From positions 1 to 9,069 of the forward strand of contig CAMPIZ010000051.1 of the NCBI GenBank assembly GCA_946886675.1: 9,069 bases of DNA, written 5' to 3'. The notes under the pieces were generated by a model, which was given only the letters and a program-made list of their open reading frames with translations, was not told the origin of the DNA and ran no database searches. The translations under genes and the position numbers were made by a program. This stretch comes from an uncultured Flavobacterium sp. GTDB taxonomy: Bacteria; Bacteroidota; Bacteroidia; Flavobacteriales; Flavobacteriaceae. Shown here piece by piece: positions 1-6,802 of this stretch (position 1 is the stretch's first letter; every line of letters begins with the position of its first letter).

Positions 1-17
1 AATTAGTAAAATATATG

Positions 18-380
18 TTAGCCTAACTGGCTCATTAAGTATCCCTTATGGAACCGGTTATCTTTTACCTCCCAGATAACCATAAAATGGGCAAGTACCA
101 TTTCTTCATCAGGATTTTCAAATGCATGTACATAATGGGTGTAACGCACGCAAACCTGATTATTTTCTTCGATAATATGAGAAATGTTTATTCTTGATGA
201 GATATAAGATTTATCAAGCTCTGCTGCAAGGGCAAGGAGATCATTTTTTTCCAGCTGAAGATAACCTTTAGAACTATGCCACTGCAAAACCAGGTCTTCA
301 TGAATATAACGATTCATAGCGTCTACATTTCTGTAAGCTTCAGAATTATAATATTCCTGTACAAGTTCTTTTGCGGTCAT
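18..380 (-). CDS. Small NTF2/SnoaL-like protein
   Basis: This 120-residue protein has the size and pattern of a single NTF2-like (SnoaL) cone domain. An N-terminal helix (about residues 3-25, with KELVQEYYNSEAYRN) is followed by a short HEDLVLQWHSS segment, another helix (45-58) and four mixed strands ending in HFMVIWEVKDNRFHKGYL. Members of the fold bind small hydrophobic ligands or act as isomerases, cyclases or binding proteins. The sequence gives no catalytic assignment, and no signal peptide or membrane segment is visible, so it is probably cytoplasmic. Its ATG lies 7 bases after the stop of the LpxD paralogue, so the two are almost certainly co-transcribed. Whether it has any part in lipid A synthesis is unknown. 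The fold call is from the overall pattern; the function is open. Confidence 0.8.
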   Translation of the reverse strand: MTAKELVQEYYNSEAYRNVDAMNRYIHEDLVLQWHSSKGYLQLEKNDLLALAAELDKSYISSRINISHIIEENNQVCVRYTHYVHAFENPDEEMVLAHFMVIWEVKDNRFHKGYLMSQLG

Positions 381-387
381 AAGCTCC

Positions 388-1317
388 TTATTTTAGTTTC
401 TCAAATATTTCAGGTATCCTTCTTACATATGCCAGCTGTTTTAGCTTTTCCCTTGACTCTTCTGCAGGAGAACCAAAATAAACCTTACTGCCTTCAAGCG
501 ATTTACTAACGCCTGACTGAGCCAGTAATACCGCCTTGCTGCCTATGGTTATACCACTGGTAGTACCCACCTGGCCCCAAATGGTTACCTCATCTTCAAT
601 TATAACACAGCCTGCTATACCAGTTTGCGCCGCTATAAGGCATTTTCTGCCTATCACTGTATCATGGCCTATATGTACCTGATTATCAATTTTTGTGCCT
701 TCTTTAATTGTAGTATCGCCTGTAACACCTTTATCTATGGTGCACAATGCACCTATACCCACATTATCTTCAATTACTACTCTTCCGCCAGACAAAAGCT
801 GGTCAAATCCTTCAGGACGTTTTTTGTAGTAAAAGGCATCGGCACCCAAAACTGTTCCCGCATGTATTATTACATTGTCGCCTATAACAGTGTTATCATA
901 TATAGCAACATTAGGATAAATAAGGCAGTTTTTACCAATTTTCACATTATTGCCTATAAATGCATTGGGTTGAATAACTGTACCCTCACCAATTTGTGCA
1001 GTTGGCGACACAGATGCGTTTGATGCCTTAAAAGGCATAAAGTGTTTAGTAAGCTTATTGAAGTCCCTAAAAGGATCATCAGAAATTAAAAGGGCTTTTC
1101 CTGCCGGGCATTCAACTTCTTTGTTAATTAAAACAATGGTGGCAGCCGACTGTAGTGCCTTATCATAATATTTAGGATGATCTACAAAAACAATATCTCC
1201 CGGCTCTACTACATGTATTTCGTTCATACCATGTACGGGAAAGTTTTCGTCACCCACAAAATTACAGTCAATAATAGCTGCAATTTCTTTAATTGGAAAA
1301 ACCTTTGGAAATTTCAT
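388..1317 (-). CDS. LpxD-like UDP-3-O-acylglucosamine N-acyltransferase paralogue
   Basis: This 309-residue protein is a paralogue of the LpxD encoded at 4159-5181. It has a short N-terminal uridine-binding-like domain (about residues 1-98) and a left-handed parallel beta-helix built of hexapeptide repeats (about 100-275), then a short C-terminal helix (287-309). The first catalytic histidine of LpxD is kept (H218 in [10 protein letters not shown]). The second, which sits in GIVGHITIG in the neighbouring LpxD, aligns with a glycine here ([10 protein letters not shown]255). The loop that reads SDGFGFAP in LpxD is ADAFYYKK here. The protein is also about 30 residues shorter. It could add a different acyl chain, acylate another sugar nucleotide, or be a diverged LpxD. 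It probably forms a trimer like its family. It follows efp but is separated from it by a hairpin with a U-tract. The hexapeptide fold is certain; the substrate is not. Confidence 0.85.
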   Translation of the reverse strand: MKFPKVFPIKEIAAIIDCNFVGDENFPVHGMNEIHVVEPGDIVFVDHPKYYDKALQSAATIVLINKEVECPAGKALLISDDPFRDFNKLTKHFMPFKASNASVSPTAQIGEGTVIQPNAFIGNNVKIGKNCLIYPNVAIYDNTVIGDNVIIHAGTVLGADAFYYKKRPEGFDQLLSGGRVVIEDNVGIGALCTIDKGVTGDTTIKEGTKIDNQVHIGHDTVIGRKCLIAAQTGIAGCVIIEDEVTIWGQVGTTSGITIGSKAVLLAQSGVSKSLEGSKVYFGSPAEESREKLKQLAYVRRIPEIFEKLK

Positions 1318-1334
1318 ATTACCAATATAGTAAA

Positions 1335-1362
1335 AACAGCCCTTGTAAAGGGCTGTTATATT
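1335..1362 (-). terminator. Intrinsic terminator after efp
   Basis: A perfect 10-bp inverted repeat (AACAGCCCTT at 1335-1344 and AAGGGCTGTT at 1348-1357) encloses a 3-base loop. Read on the minus strand, the GC-rich core GGGCTG is followed directly by TTTTT (1336-1332 region), the layout of a rho-independent terminator. It sits just past the efp stop and 18 bases before the start of the LpxD paralogue. It should end or attenuate transcription coming from the lpx-efp genes, so the last two genes probably depend on read-through or on their own promoter. Confidence 0.75.
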
Positions 1363-1927
1363 ATTCTTTTACACGCTCCATGTAAGAACCTGTAGCCGTA
1401 TCTATTTTAATTTTATCGCCTTCGTTAATAAATAAAGGTACGTTTACAGATGCACCTGTTTCCACCTTGGCAGGTTTAGTTGCATTTGTTGCTGTATTAC
1501 CTTTAACCCCCGGCTCGGCATAAGTAACCTCAAGAACAACAGAAGCAGGCATATCTACAGAAAGCGGGGCATCAGTTTCAGTGTTGATAATCACCATAAC
1601 CATTTCGCCTTCCTTTAAAAGATCCGGTGCATCTAGTATATCTCTTTGTAAAGATATTTGCTCATAAGTTTCAGCATGCATAAAGTGATATTGGTCTCCC
1701 TCAGGATATAAAAACTGGAATTTATGGGTTTCTACCCTTACATCCTCAATTTTATGCCCGGCAGAAAAAGTATTGTCTAATACTTTACCTGTGGTAAGGC
1801 TTTTTAATTTAGTCCTAACGAAAGCCGGACCTTTACCCGGTTTAACGTGTAAGAATTCAATAATTTTATAAATATCGTTATTATACTTTATGCATAATCC
1901 GTTTCTGATATCTGAAGTACTTGCCAT
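1361..1927 (-). CDS. efp: Translation elongation factor P
   Basis: EF-P binds between the P and E sites of a stalled ribosome and helps peptide bond formation at consecutive prolines. The 188-residue length is normal for the family. The N-terminal KOW-like domain spans about residues 1-63, followed by two OB-fold domains (about 66-128 and 131-186). The tip of domain I reads [10 protein letters not shown], placing a lysine (K32) at the position that is beta-lysylated in Escherichia coli. It is therefore not the arginine type rhamnosylated by EarP. No modifying enzyme (EpmA or EpmB) is encoded in this window. The C-terminal [18 protein letters not shown] motif is typical of the family. It lies 27 bases after lpxA in the same direction and ends at a clear terminator, so it is probably the last gene of the main lpx transcript. 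Confidence 0.97.
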   Translation of the reverse strand: MASTSDIRNGLCIKYNNDIYKIIEFLHVKPGKGPAFVRTKLKSLTTGKVLDNTFSAGHKIEDVRVETHKFQFLYPEGDQYHFMHAETYEQISLQRDILDAPDLLKEGEMVMVIINTETDAPLSVDMPASVVLEVTYAEPGVKGNTATNATKPAKVETGASVNVPLFINEGDKIKIDTATGSYMERVKE

Positions 1928-1954
1928 TGCTTTGTTTTTTGTATATAATATTTT

Positions 1955-2740
1955 TTAATAAATTCCTGTATATCCTTTCATAATACCCCTGGATGAATTT
2001 CTTATAAACTGTATAATCTCATCACGCTCGGGAGTTGCTTCCATCTCGGCTTCTATAAGGCTTAATGCCTGCGTAGTATTATAATTTTTTTGGTAAAGTA
2101 TTCTGTATATATCCTGTACTTCCCTTATTTTTTCAGGAGTAAAACCCCTTCTCCTTAGCCCTATTGAGTTAATACCCACATAAGATAGTGGTTCTTTTGC
2201 TGCCTTTGTATAAGGAGGAACATCTTTTCTTACCAGCGATCCACCCGATATCATAGCATGGTCTCCAATACTGATAAACTGGTGTACTGCAGCAAGGCCT
2301 CCTATAATGGCAAAATTACCAACTGTAACGTGCCCGGCAAGCGCCACGCCGTTTACAATAATAGCGTTGTCGCCTATGTGGCAGTCGTGTGCTATGTGTG
2401 CAGTAGCCATAATAAGGCAGTTGCTTCCTATTTTAGTTTGTCCCGATGCTATGGTTCCCCTGTTTATAGTAACACATTCACGAACGGTAGAGTTATCTCC
2501 AATAATTGCCAGAGAGTCTTCTCCACCAAATTTAAGATCCTGAGGTACAGCAGAAATTACTGCTCCGGGAAAAATATTACAATTTTTACCTATTCTTGCC
2601 CCTTCCATAATAGTTACGTTAGAGCCTATCCAGGTACCTTCACCTATCTCTACGTTATTGTGTATGGTTGTAAAAGGCTCAATCACTACATTTTTAGCGA
2701 TTTTTGCCCCGGGATGTACATATGCTAATGGTTGATTCAT
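1955..2740 (-). CDS. lpxA: UDP-N-acetylglucosamine O-acyltransferase (LpxA)
   Basis: LpxA transfers a 3-hydroxyacyl chain from acyl carrier protein to the 3-OH of UDP-GlcNAc, the reversible first step of lipid A synthesis, as a cytoplasmic trimer. At 261 residues it matches the E. coli enzyme (262). Hexapeptide repeats form the beta-helix (about residues 5-190), followed by a helical C-terminal domain. The active-site segment AHIAHDC gives H115 and H118, the latter matching E. coli H125. AGHV (H137) and AVHQF (H153) match H144 and H160. The acyl-length ruler position (E. coli G173) is also glycine here (G166), which fits a long acyl chain. The start is 11 bases after the stop of lpxC-fabZ, consistent with a shared transcript. 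Confidence 0.97.
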   Translation of the reverse strand: MNQPLAYVHPGAKIAKNVVIEPFTTIHNNVEIGEGTWIGSNVTIMEGARIGKNCNIFPGAVISAVPQDLKFGGEDSLAIIGDNSTVRECVTINRGTIASGQTKIGSNCLIMATAHIAHDCHIGDNAIIVNGVALAGHVTVGNFAIIGGLAAVHQFISIGDHAMISGGSLVRKDVPPYTKAAKEPLSYVGINSIGLRRRGFTPEKIREVQDIYRILYQKNYNTTQALSLIEAEMEATPERDEIIQFIRNSSRGIMKGYTGIY

Positions 2741-2751
2741 TCTTACTGTGT

Positions 2752-4140
2752 TTAACTGTTTTTGACAATTTGTGCCATAAGCTCTGCTTCGGCAACTAGT
2801 TTTCCGTTAGCATAAGCATTTGCCTGCATGTGACATATACCTCTTCTTATTGGTGATATAAGATCGCACTTAAATACAAGTGTATCACCCGGAAGTACTT
2901 TTTGCTTAAACCTAACATTGTCAATTTTCATAAAATAGGTAAGGTAATTTTCAGGATCTGGTACAGAACTTAATATCAATATACCTCCTGTTTGTGCCAT
3001 TGCCTCTACCATAAGAACTCCCGGCATAACCGGAGCTCCCGGAAAATGACCTACAAAGAAGCTCTCGTTCATGGTAACGTTTTTAAGCCCTACCACATGA
3101 TTGTCGCTCATCTCTAAAATCTTATCTACAAGAAGAAATGGCGGACGGTGAGGCAGCATGCTCATAATTTTATTTACATCCATGAGTGGCTCCTGATTTA
3201 AATCATAAACAGGGACCTGATTGCGCTGCTCTATCTTAACCATTTTAGAAAGTTTTTTTGCAAATTGTGTGTTAACAAAATGTCCGGGCTTATTAGCAAT
3301 AACTTTTCCTTTTATCCTTATCCCTACAAGTGCAAGATCACCAATAACATCTAAGAGTTTATGACGTGCTGCCTCATTTGGATAATGAAGGGTAAGGTTA
3401 TCAAGAATACCATTTGGCTTAACAGCAATACTGTCTTTTCCAAAAGCCACTTTTAGGCTCTCCATGGTTTGAGGAGAAATTTCTTTATCTACATAAACAA
3501 TAGCATTATTAAGGTCGCCGCCTTTTATAAGCCCATTGTTAAGAAGTGTTTCCAGCTCATGCAAAAAACTAAAAGTCCTTGCATCTGCAATTTCAGTTTT
3601 AAAATCTTTTATGTTTTTAAGTGTAGCGTTTTGAGTACCTAATACTTTTGTACCAAAATCAACCATAGTAGTTACCTGGTAATCATCCGCAGGCATAACT
3701 ATAATTTCACTGCCTGTAGTTTCATCCGTATACGATATCACTTCTTTTACTACATACACTTTACGCTCTGCGTCCTGCTCTACTACTCCTACTTTCTCTA
3801 TAGCCTCTACAAAGAATTTAGAGGACCCGTCCATAATAGGCGGCTCAGAAGCATCAAGCTCGATAATGACATTATCAACATCACAACCTACAAATGCAGC
3901 AAGTACGTGTTCAGAAGTCTGTATTTTTACACCTTTTTTTTCAAGGTTTGTACCTCTTTGCGTGTTTACTACATAATTGGCATCTGCCTCAACAATAGGC
4001 TGGCCTTCAAGATCTACTCTTACAAAGGTATATCCGTTGTTAACCGGAGCAGGCTTAAAAGTCATGGTAACTTCCTTACCGGTATGCAGCCCAACGCCTT
4101 TTAATGAAATCTCATCTTTGATTGTGGTTTGCTTAACCAT
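2752..4140 (-). CDS. lpxC/fabZ: Bifunctional LpxC deacetylase / FabZ dehydratase fusion
   Basis: This 462-residue fusion joins two enzymes. Residues 1 to about 305 are LpxC, the zinc UDP-3-O-acyl-GlcNAc deacetylase that commits the cell to lipid A synthesis. Its zinc ligands are present: H78 in SEHVLAA, and H260 and D264 in ARHKLLD. The general base E77 and the second histidine H287 (GHFVNT) are also present. Residues about 318-462 are FabZ, the 3-hydroxyacyl-ACP dehydratase of fatty acid elongation. It has the LPHRPPFLLVD start and the active-site pair H365 (VGHFPGAP) and E379 (MVEAMAQ). The two halves are joined by a short linker near residues 303-318. The fusion is typical of Bacteroidota and puts lipid A commitment and use of 3-hydroxyacyl-ACP in one chain. 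The gene lies 18 bases after lpxD. Confidence 0.98.
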   Translation of the reverse strand: MVKQTTIKDEISLKGVGLHTGKEVTMTFKPAPVNNGYTFVRVDLEGQPIVEADANYVVNTQRGTNLEKKGVKIQTSEHVLAAFVGCDVDNVIIELDASEPPIMDGSSKFFVEAIEKVGVVEQDAERKVYVVKEVISYTDETTGSEIIVMPADDYQVTTMVDFGTKVLGTQNATLKNIKDFKTEIADARTFSFLHELETLLNNGLIKGGDLNNAIVYVDKEISPQTMESLKVAFGKDSIAVKPNGILDNLTLHYPNEAARHKLLDVIGDLALVGIRIKGKVIANKPGHFVNTQFAKKLSKMVKIEQRNQVPVYDLNQEPLMDVNKIMSMLPHRPPFLLVDKILEMSDNHVVGLKNVTMNESFFVGHFPGAPVMPGVLMVEAMAQTGGILILSSVPDPENYLTYFMKIDNVRFKQKVLPGDTLVFKCDLISPIRRGICHMQANAYANGKLVAEAELMAQIVKNS

Positions 4141-4158
4141 TATCTCTTTATTTTTTGT

Positions 4159-5181
4159 TTAGTGTTTGATTTGTTGTTTTATTTCTTCTAAATCTGCTAC
4201 TATTTTTGCCAGATTCCTGAAGTGTACATAAGATTTATTAAAATCAGTATAGCTTAAAGCAGGTGTACCCTGTATCATTTCCCCGTCTCCAATATTTTTT
4301 GAAACACCCGACTGCGCCTGGATCCTAACATTGTTGCCAATAGTAATATGGCCCACAATACCTACCTGCCCTCCTATTATACAATTTTTTCCAATTTTTG
4401 TAGAACCTGCCACTCCGGTTTGCGAAGCAATAACCGTATTTTCTCCTATAACCACATTGTGGGCTATCTGTATCTGATTATCCAGCTTTACGCCTTTTTT
4501 AATCACCGTAGAGCCTAATGTAGCCCTGTCTATAGTGGTGCACGCGCCCACATCTACATTATCTTCCAGTATAACGTTGCCAATTTGTGGGACCTTACTG
4601 TATACCCCTTCTTCATTTGGTGCAAAGCCAAAGCCATCAGATCCAATAATAGAACCTGAGTGTATTGTACAATTATTACCTATTTGTGTTTCAGAATATA
4701 CCCGTACACCCGCAAACAATATACAATTGTCGCCTATTGTAACGTTGTCGCCTACAAAGCTGTTTGGATAAATTTTTACATTATCCCCTATTTTTACATT
4801 TTTGCCAATATAGCAAAAGCTTCCGAGATAGAGGCCTTCTCCATGCACAACATTTTCTGATATTACCGAAGGCTGTTCTATACCTGATTTCATCAGTTTT
4901 ACCTGATTGTAGTATTCCAGTATTTTAGAGAAAGATTTATATGCGTCTTCTACTTTTATTAAAGTAGTGTTTATTTCAGATTCAGGTTCAAAGGTTTTGT
5001 TAACTATGGTTACAGTAGCCTTTGTAGTATATATGTGCTGCAGGTACTTTGGGTTAGCCAAAAAGGTAAGAGATCCGTCTGTACCTTCTTCTATTTTTGC
5101 CAGCGTATGAACTTCTGCATTGGGATTACCCACTACTTCGCCCTCTAGAATACCTGCTATTTGTTCTGCTGTAAATTTCAT
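4159..5181 (-). CDS. lpxD: UDP-3-O-acylglucosamine N-acyltransferase (LpxD)
   Basis: LpxD adds the second 3-hydroxyacyl chain, from acyl-ACP to the 2-amine of UDP-3-O-acyl-glucosamine, the third step of lipid A synthesis. The 340-residue length matches the family (E. coli 341). The N-terminal uridine-binding domain covers about residues 1-100, with the FLANPKY loop at 40-46. The hexapeptide beta-helix covers about 103-300 and a C-terminal helix about 315-338. Both key histidines are present: H241 in QIAHNVVIG and H278 in GIVGHITIG, matching E. coli H239 and H276. The SDGFGFAP loop is intact. It lies 28 bases after the HD-domain gene. A TATTTTTG box in that gap could give an extra promoter very close to the ATG. 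Confidence 0.97.
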   Translation of the reverse strand: MKFTAEQIAGILEGEVVGNPNAEVHTLAKIEEGTDGSLTFLANPKYLQHIYTTKATVTIVNKTFEPESEINTTLIKVEDAYKSFSKILEYYNQVKLMKSGIEQPSVISENVVHGEGLYLGSFCYIGKNVKIGDNVKIYPNSFVGDNVTIGDNCILFAGVRVYSETQIGNNCTIHSGSIIGSDGFGFAPNEEGVYSKVPQIGNVILEDNVDVGACTTIDRATLGSTVIKKGVKLDNQIQIAHNVVIGENTVIASQTGVAGSTKIGKNCIIGGQVGIVGHITIGNNVRIQAQSGVSKNIGDGEMIQGTPALSYTDFNKSYVHFRNLAKIVADLEEIKQQIKH

Positions 5182-5186
5182 CCCGA

Positions 5187-5194
5187 CAAAAATA
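5187..5194 (-). promoter_or_regulatory. Possible -7 box directly before lpxD
   Basis: On the minus strand this 8-mer reads TATTTTTG, an exact match to the Bacteroidota -7 consensus TAnnTTTG. It ends 5 bases before the lpxD ATG, so a transcript from it would have almost no leader. No TTTG -33 element is seen at normal spacing; the nearest is at 5225-5222, which leaves 27 bases between the boxes. In such AT-rich DNA the match may be chance. Confidence 0.3.
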
Positions 5195-5209
5195 TAAAAT
5201 TTAATTAAA

Positions 5210-6448
5210 TCATGCTTTTTCCAAAAGCACTTTTGGATAGCACAGGTAATACTTGGTTACAGGCTTTGATAATGCTTTGAGATTCAGCTGGTCTGATGCT
5301 TCAACCACATCCTCTACACTTCTGTCTTTTTTAAGTATATGTATAGGCTCTCCCGTCTTATTATAAGCCTGGTTCTTAATTTTACCTTTAAAGACAAAAT
5401 AGTCAGCCTCTTTTTCAGTAACGTTACATTCTTTTACAAAACGATCCCTAAGCTCATTCACTTCTTCTTTATTCACTTTTTCCGCCTGCAGTCTTATTTT
5501 AGGCAGGTCTCGGTTTATTATCATACGGCAAAGCTCACTAAGTATATAATCTTCGTTAAACTGCCATTCTTTTATAGCCGATATAACATCAAAATCATCA
5601 AGGTGGGAAAAGGTTTCCAGGACATCGTCATTAAAATCTTCCAGCTCAATTTTGTTTACCATAAAATACTGCAGTGGCCTGCTTGCCGGTAGGTTTACTC
5701 CCTGCTGGGTAAGCTCTTTTGCCCTTTTAAGTATTTTGGTAAGCACCAGCTCTGCAGCAAGGCTGGTTTTATGCAGGTATGCCTGCCAGTACATCAGCCT
5801 GCGGGCAACAAGGAACTTTTCTACAGAATAAATACCCTTTTCCTCTATTACCAGCATGTCGTTTTCCACATCCAGCATCTGGATAAGCCTTTCAGAATTA
5901 ATATTACCCTCTGCCACTCCCGAATAAAAACTGTCACGCTTAAGGTAATCCATCCTGTCCATATCAAGCTGGCTCGATATAAGGTGGAGCATGAATTTGC
6001 GATGGTATTCACCTTTAAAAACTTTTATGGCAAGGAAAAGCTGCCCGCCAAATTCCCTATTGAGCTTATCCATGAACAGCAATGAAATAGCCTCATGATT
6101 TACATTTTCTACAATACTATGCTCCATAGCATGCGAAAAAGGACCATGCCCAATATCATGCAACAGGATTGCAATATAAAGCGCGTTTTCTTCAGCTTCG
6201 GAAATTTCCACACCCTTAAAGCGTAAAACCTGTACTGTTTTCTGCATAATATGCATGCAGCCTAGTGCATGATGAAACCGTGTATGGTGTGCTCCAGGAT
6301 AAACAAGGTAAGACATACCCATTTGCGATATACGCCTTAAACGCTGAAAATAAGGGTGCTGAATAAGATCGTAAATAAGTGGATTGGTAATAGAAACAAA
6401 CCCATATATAGGGTCGTTAAATATTTTAAGTTTGTTTATGCTACTCAC
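5210..6448 (-). CDS. HD-domain phosphohydrolase (dNTPase/SAMHD1-like)
   Basis: This soluble 412-residue protein carries an HD metal-binding domain of the dNTP triphosphohydrolase/SAMHD1 type in its first half. The metal ligands are visible: a histidine in HHTRFHHALG (about residue 59), the HD pair in LLHDIGHGPFSH (H97, D98), and an aspartate in QLDMDRMDYLKRDS (about 162). The second half (about 210-412) is helical and of unknown role. Family members hydrolyse dNTPs or other nucleotides, but the substrate here is not known. The frame is open from a TTG at 6469, but that codon lies inside a good -7 promoter box. Homologues as I recall them begin near SINKLKIFNDPIYGF, so I choose the GTG at 6448. 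The gene leads the minus-strand block and ends 28 bases before lpxD, so it is probably co-transcribed with the lipid A genes. Confidence 0.92.
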   Translation of the reverse strand: MSSINKLKIFNDPIYGFVSITNPLIYDLIQHPYFQRLRRISQMGMSYLVYPGAHHTRFHHALGCMHIMQKTVQVLRFKGVEISEAEENALYIAILLHDIGHGPFSHAMEHSIVENVNHEAISLLFMDKLNREFGGQLFLAIKVFKGEYHRKFMLHLISSQLDMDRMDYLKRDSFYSGVAEGNINSERLIQMLDVENDMLVIEEKGIYSVEKFLVARRLMYWQAYLHKTSLAAELVLTKILKRAKELTQQGVNLPASRPLQYFMVNKIELEDFNDDVLETFSHLDDFDVISAIKEWQFNEDYILSELCRMIINRDLPKIRLQAEKVNKEEVNELRDRFVKECNVTEKEADYFVFKGKIKNQAYNKTGEPIHILKKDRSVEDVVEASDQLNLKALSKPVTKYYLCYPKVLLEKA

Positions 6449-6466
6449 TAATAGGGTAATTTTAAA

Positions 6467-6474
6467 CAAATATA
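6467..6474 (-). promoter_or_regulatory. -7 promoter box for the HD hydrolase / lpx operon
   Basis: On the minus strand this reads TATATTTG, an exact match to the TAnnTTTG -7 box of the Bacteroidota housekeeping sigma factor. A TTTG at 6504-6501 could be the -33 box, but the 26-base spacer is longer than the usual 17-23. Transcription would start near 6461, giving a leader of about a dozen bases to the GTG at 6448 and ruling out the TTG at 6469. It is the best candidate for the main promoter of the block. Confidence 0.6.
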
Positions 6475-6557
6475 CAACTTATGTTGCAGGCAGATAAGGG
6501 CAAAATTGCTTTTTTAACAGGAACATTGCGGGTAATTAACTCAAATTAGCAGAAAAA

Positions 6558-6581
6558 GTTAAACATTGGTTAATGTCTTTG
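6558..6581 (+). promoter_or_regulatory. Possible promoter/operator of the small plus-strand unit
   Basis: TGTCTTTG at 6574-6581 matches the TAnnTTTG -7 box in all but one base and is followed by CAAA, a common flavobacterial start context. Just upstream are two TTAA cores (6559-6562 and 6570-6573) whose centres are 11 bases, or one helical turn, apart. They belong to GTTAAAC and GGTTAAT, and a third, inverted TTAAC lies at 6536-6540. These could be a regulator site. No good -33 element is visible, so this call is tentative. Confidence 0.35.
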
Positions 6582-6606
6582 CAAATCAAAAGTCTTTTAA
6601 ACTTAA

Positions 6607-6705
6607 ATGGCTAATTTTATAGGACTTAAAGAAATGCGTAAAACAATCCAACTAAGCCGGTGTTTTATTAACAAAAACTTCAAGCGGCCTGGAAAACAAG
6701 GATAA
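6607..6705 (+). CDS. Candidate 32-residue basic small protein
   Basis: A short ORF opens at ATG 6607 (MANFIGLKEMRK) and closes at TAA 6703-6705, encoding 32 residues. It is rich in lysine and arginine, especially near the end (NKNFKRPGKQG), with one cysteine and no membrane segment. I do not recognise it. An in-frame ATG at 6634 would give 23 residues. Its setting is the main argument: a possible -7 box about 25 bases upstream and a strong plus-strand terminator 31 bases downstream, with no other plus-strand gene for the terminator to serve. The alternative is that the transcript is a small RNA of roughly 185 bases and the ORF is chance. Confidence 0.35.
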   Translation: MANFIGLKEMRKTIQLSRCFINKNFKRPGKQG

Positions 6706-6736
6706 CGTTATTTTTTGTTACTTAGGTTATTGAAGG

Positions 6737-6770
6737 AAAGGTCTGCAAAGAGAATTTGCAGGCCTTTTTT
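6737..6770 (+). terminator. Strong intrinsic terminator (plus strand)
   Basis: AAAGGTCTGCAAA (6737-6749) pairs with TTTGCAGGCCTTT (6755-6767) around the 5-base loop GAGAA. All 13 positions pair, one of them G-U, and the hairpin runs into TTTTTT at 6765-6770. The U-tract lies on the plus strand only, so it ends a plus-strand transcript. The only candidate in range is the small unit at about 6585-6705. Confidence 0.8.
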
Positions 6771-6802
6771 GATTATCTTGCAGTAAAACATTAAAGCTGA
6801 TA

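Noticed and set aside
14..36. Possible hairpin (AGCC..GGCT) after the NTF2-like gene
   Set aside because: Only 4 pairs and no U-tract on the minus strand; too weak to call a terminator.
625..1023. A 132-codon plus-strand open frame opposite the LpxD paralogue
   Set aside because: Antisense shadow of the hexapeptide repeats, with low-complexity Cys/Tyr/Asn composition and no supporting promoter.
2258..2728. A 156-codon plus-strand open frame opposite lpxA
   Set aside because: It is fully antisense to a certain lpxA, and its translation is rich in Cys, Tyr, Ser and Asn with no domain pattern. It is a shadow of the regular hexapeptide codons.
1955..5181. Repeated DNA-like periodicity across lpxA and lpxD
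   Set aside because: The periodicity comes from protein hexapeptide repeats (IGDN-type codons), not from a DNA repeat or CRISPR array.
5339..5692. A 117-codon plus-strand open frame opposite the HD gene
   Set aside because: Antisense to a well-supported gene; Phe-rich with no convincing domain and no start context.
6449..6469. Seven extra N-terminal codons of the HD protein from TTG 6469
   Set aside because: The TTG lies inside a good -7 box, and family members as I recall them begin near the SINKLKIFNDP segment.
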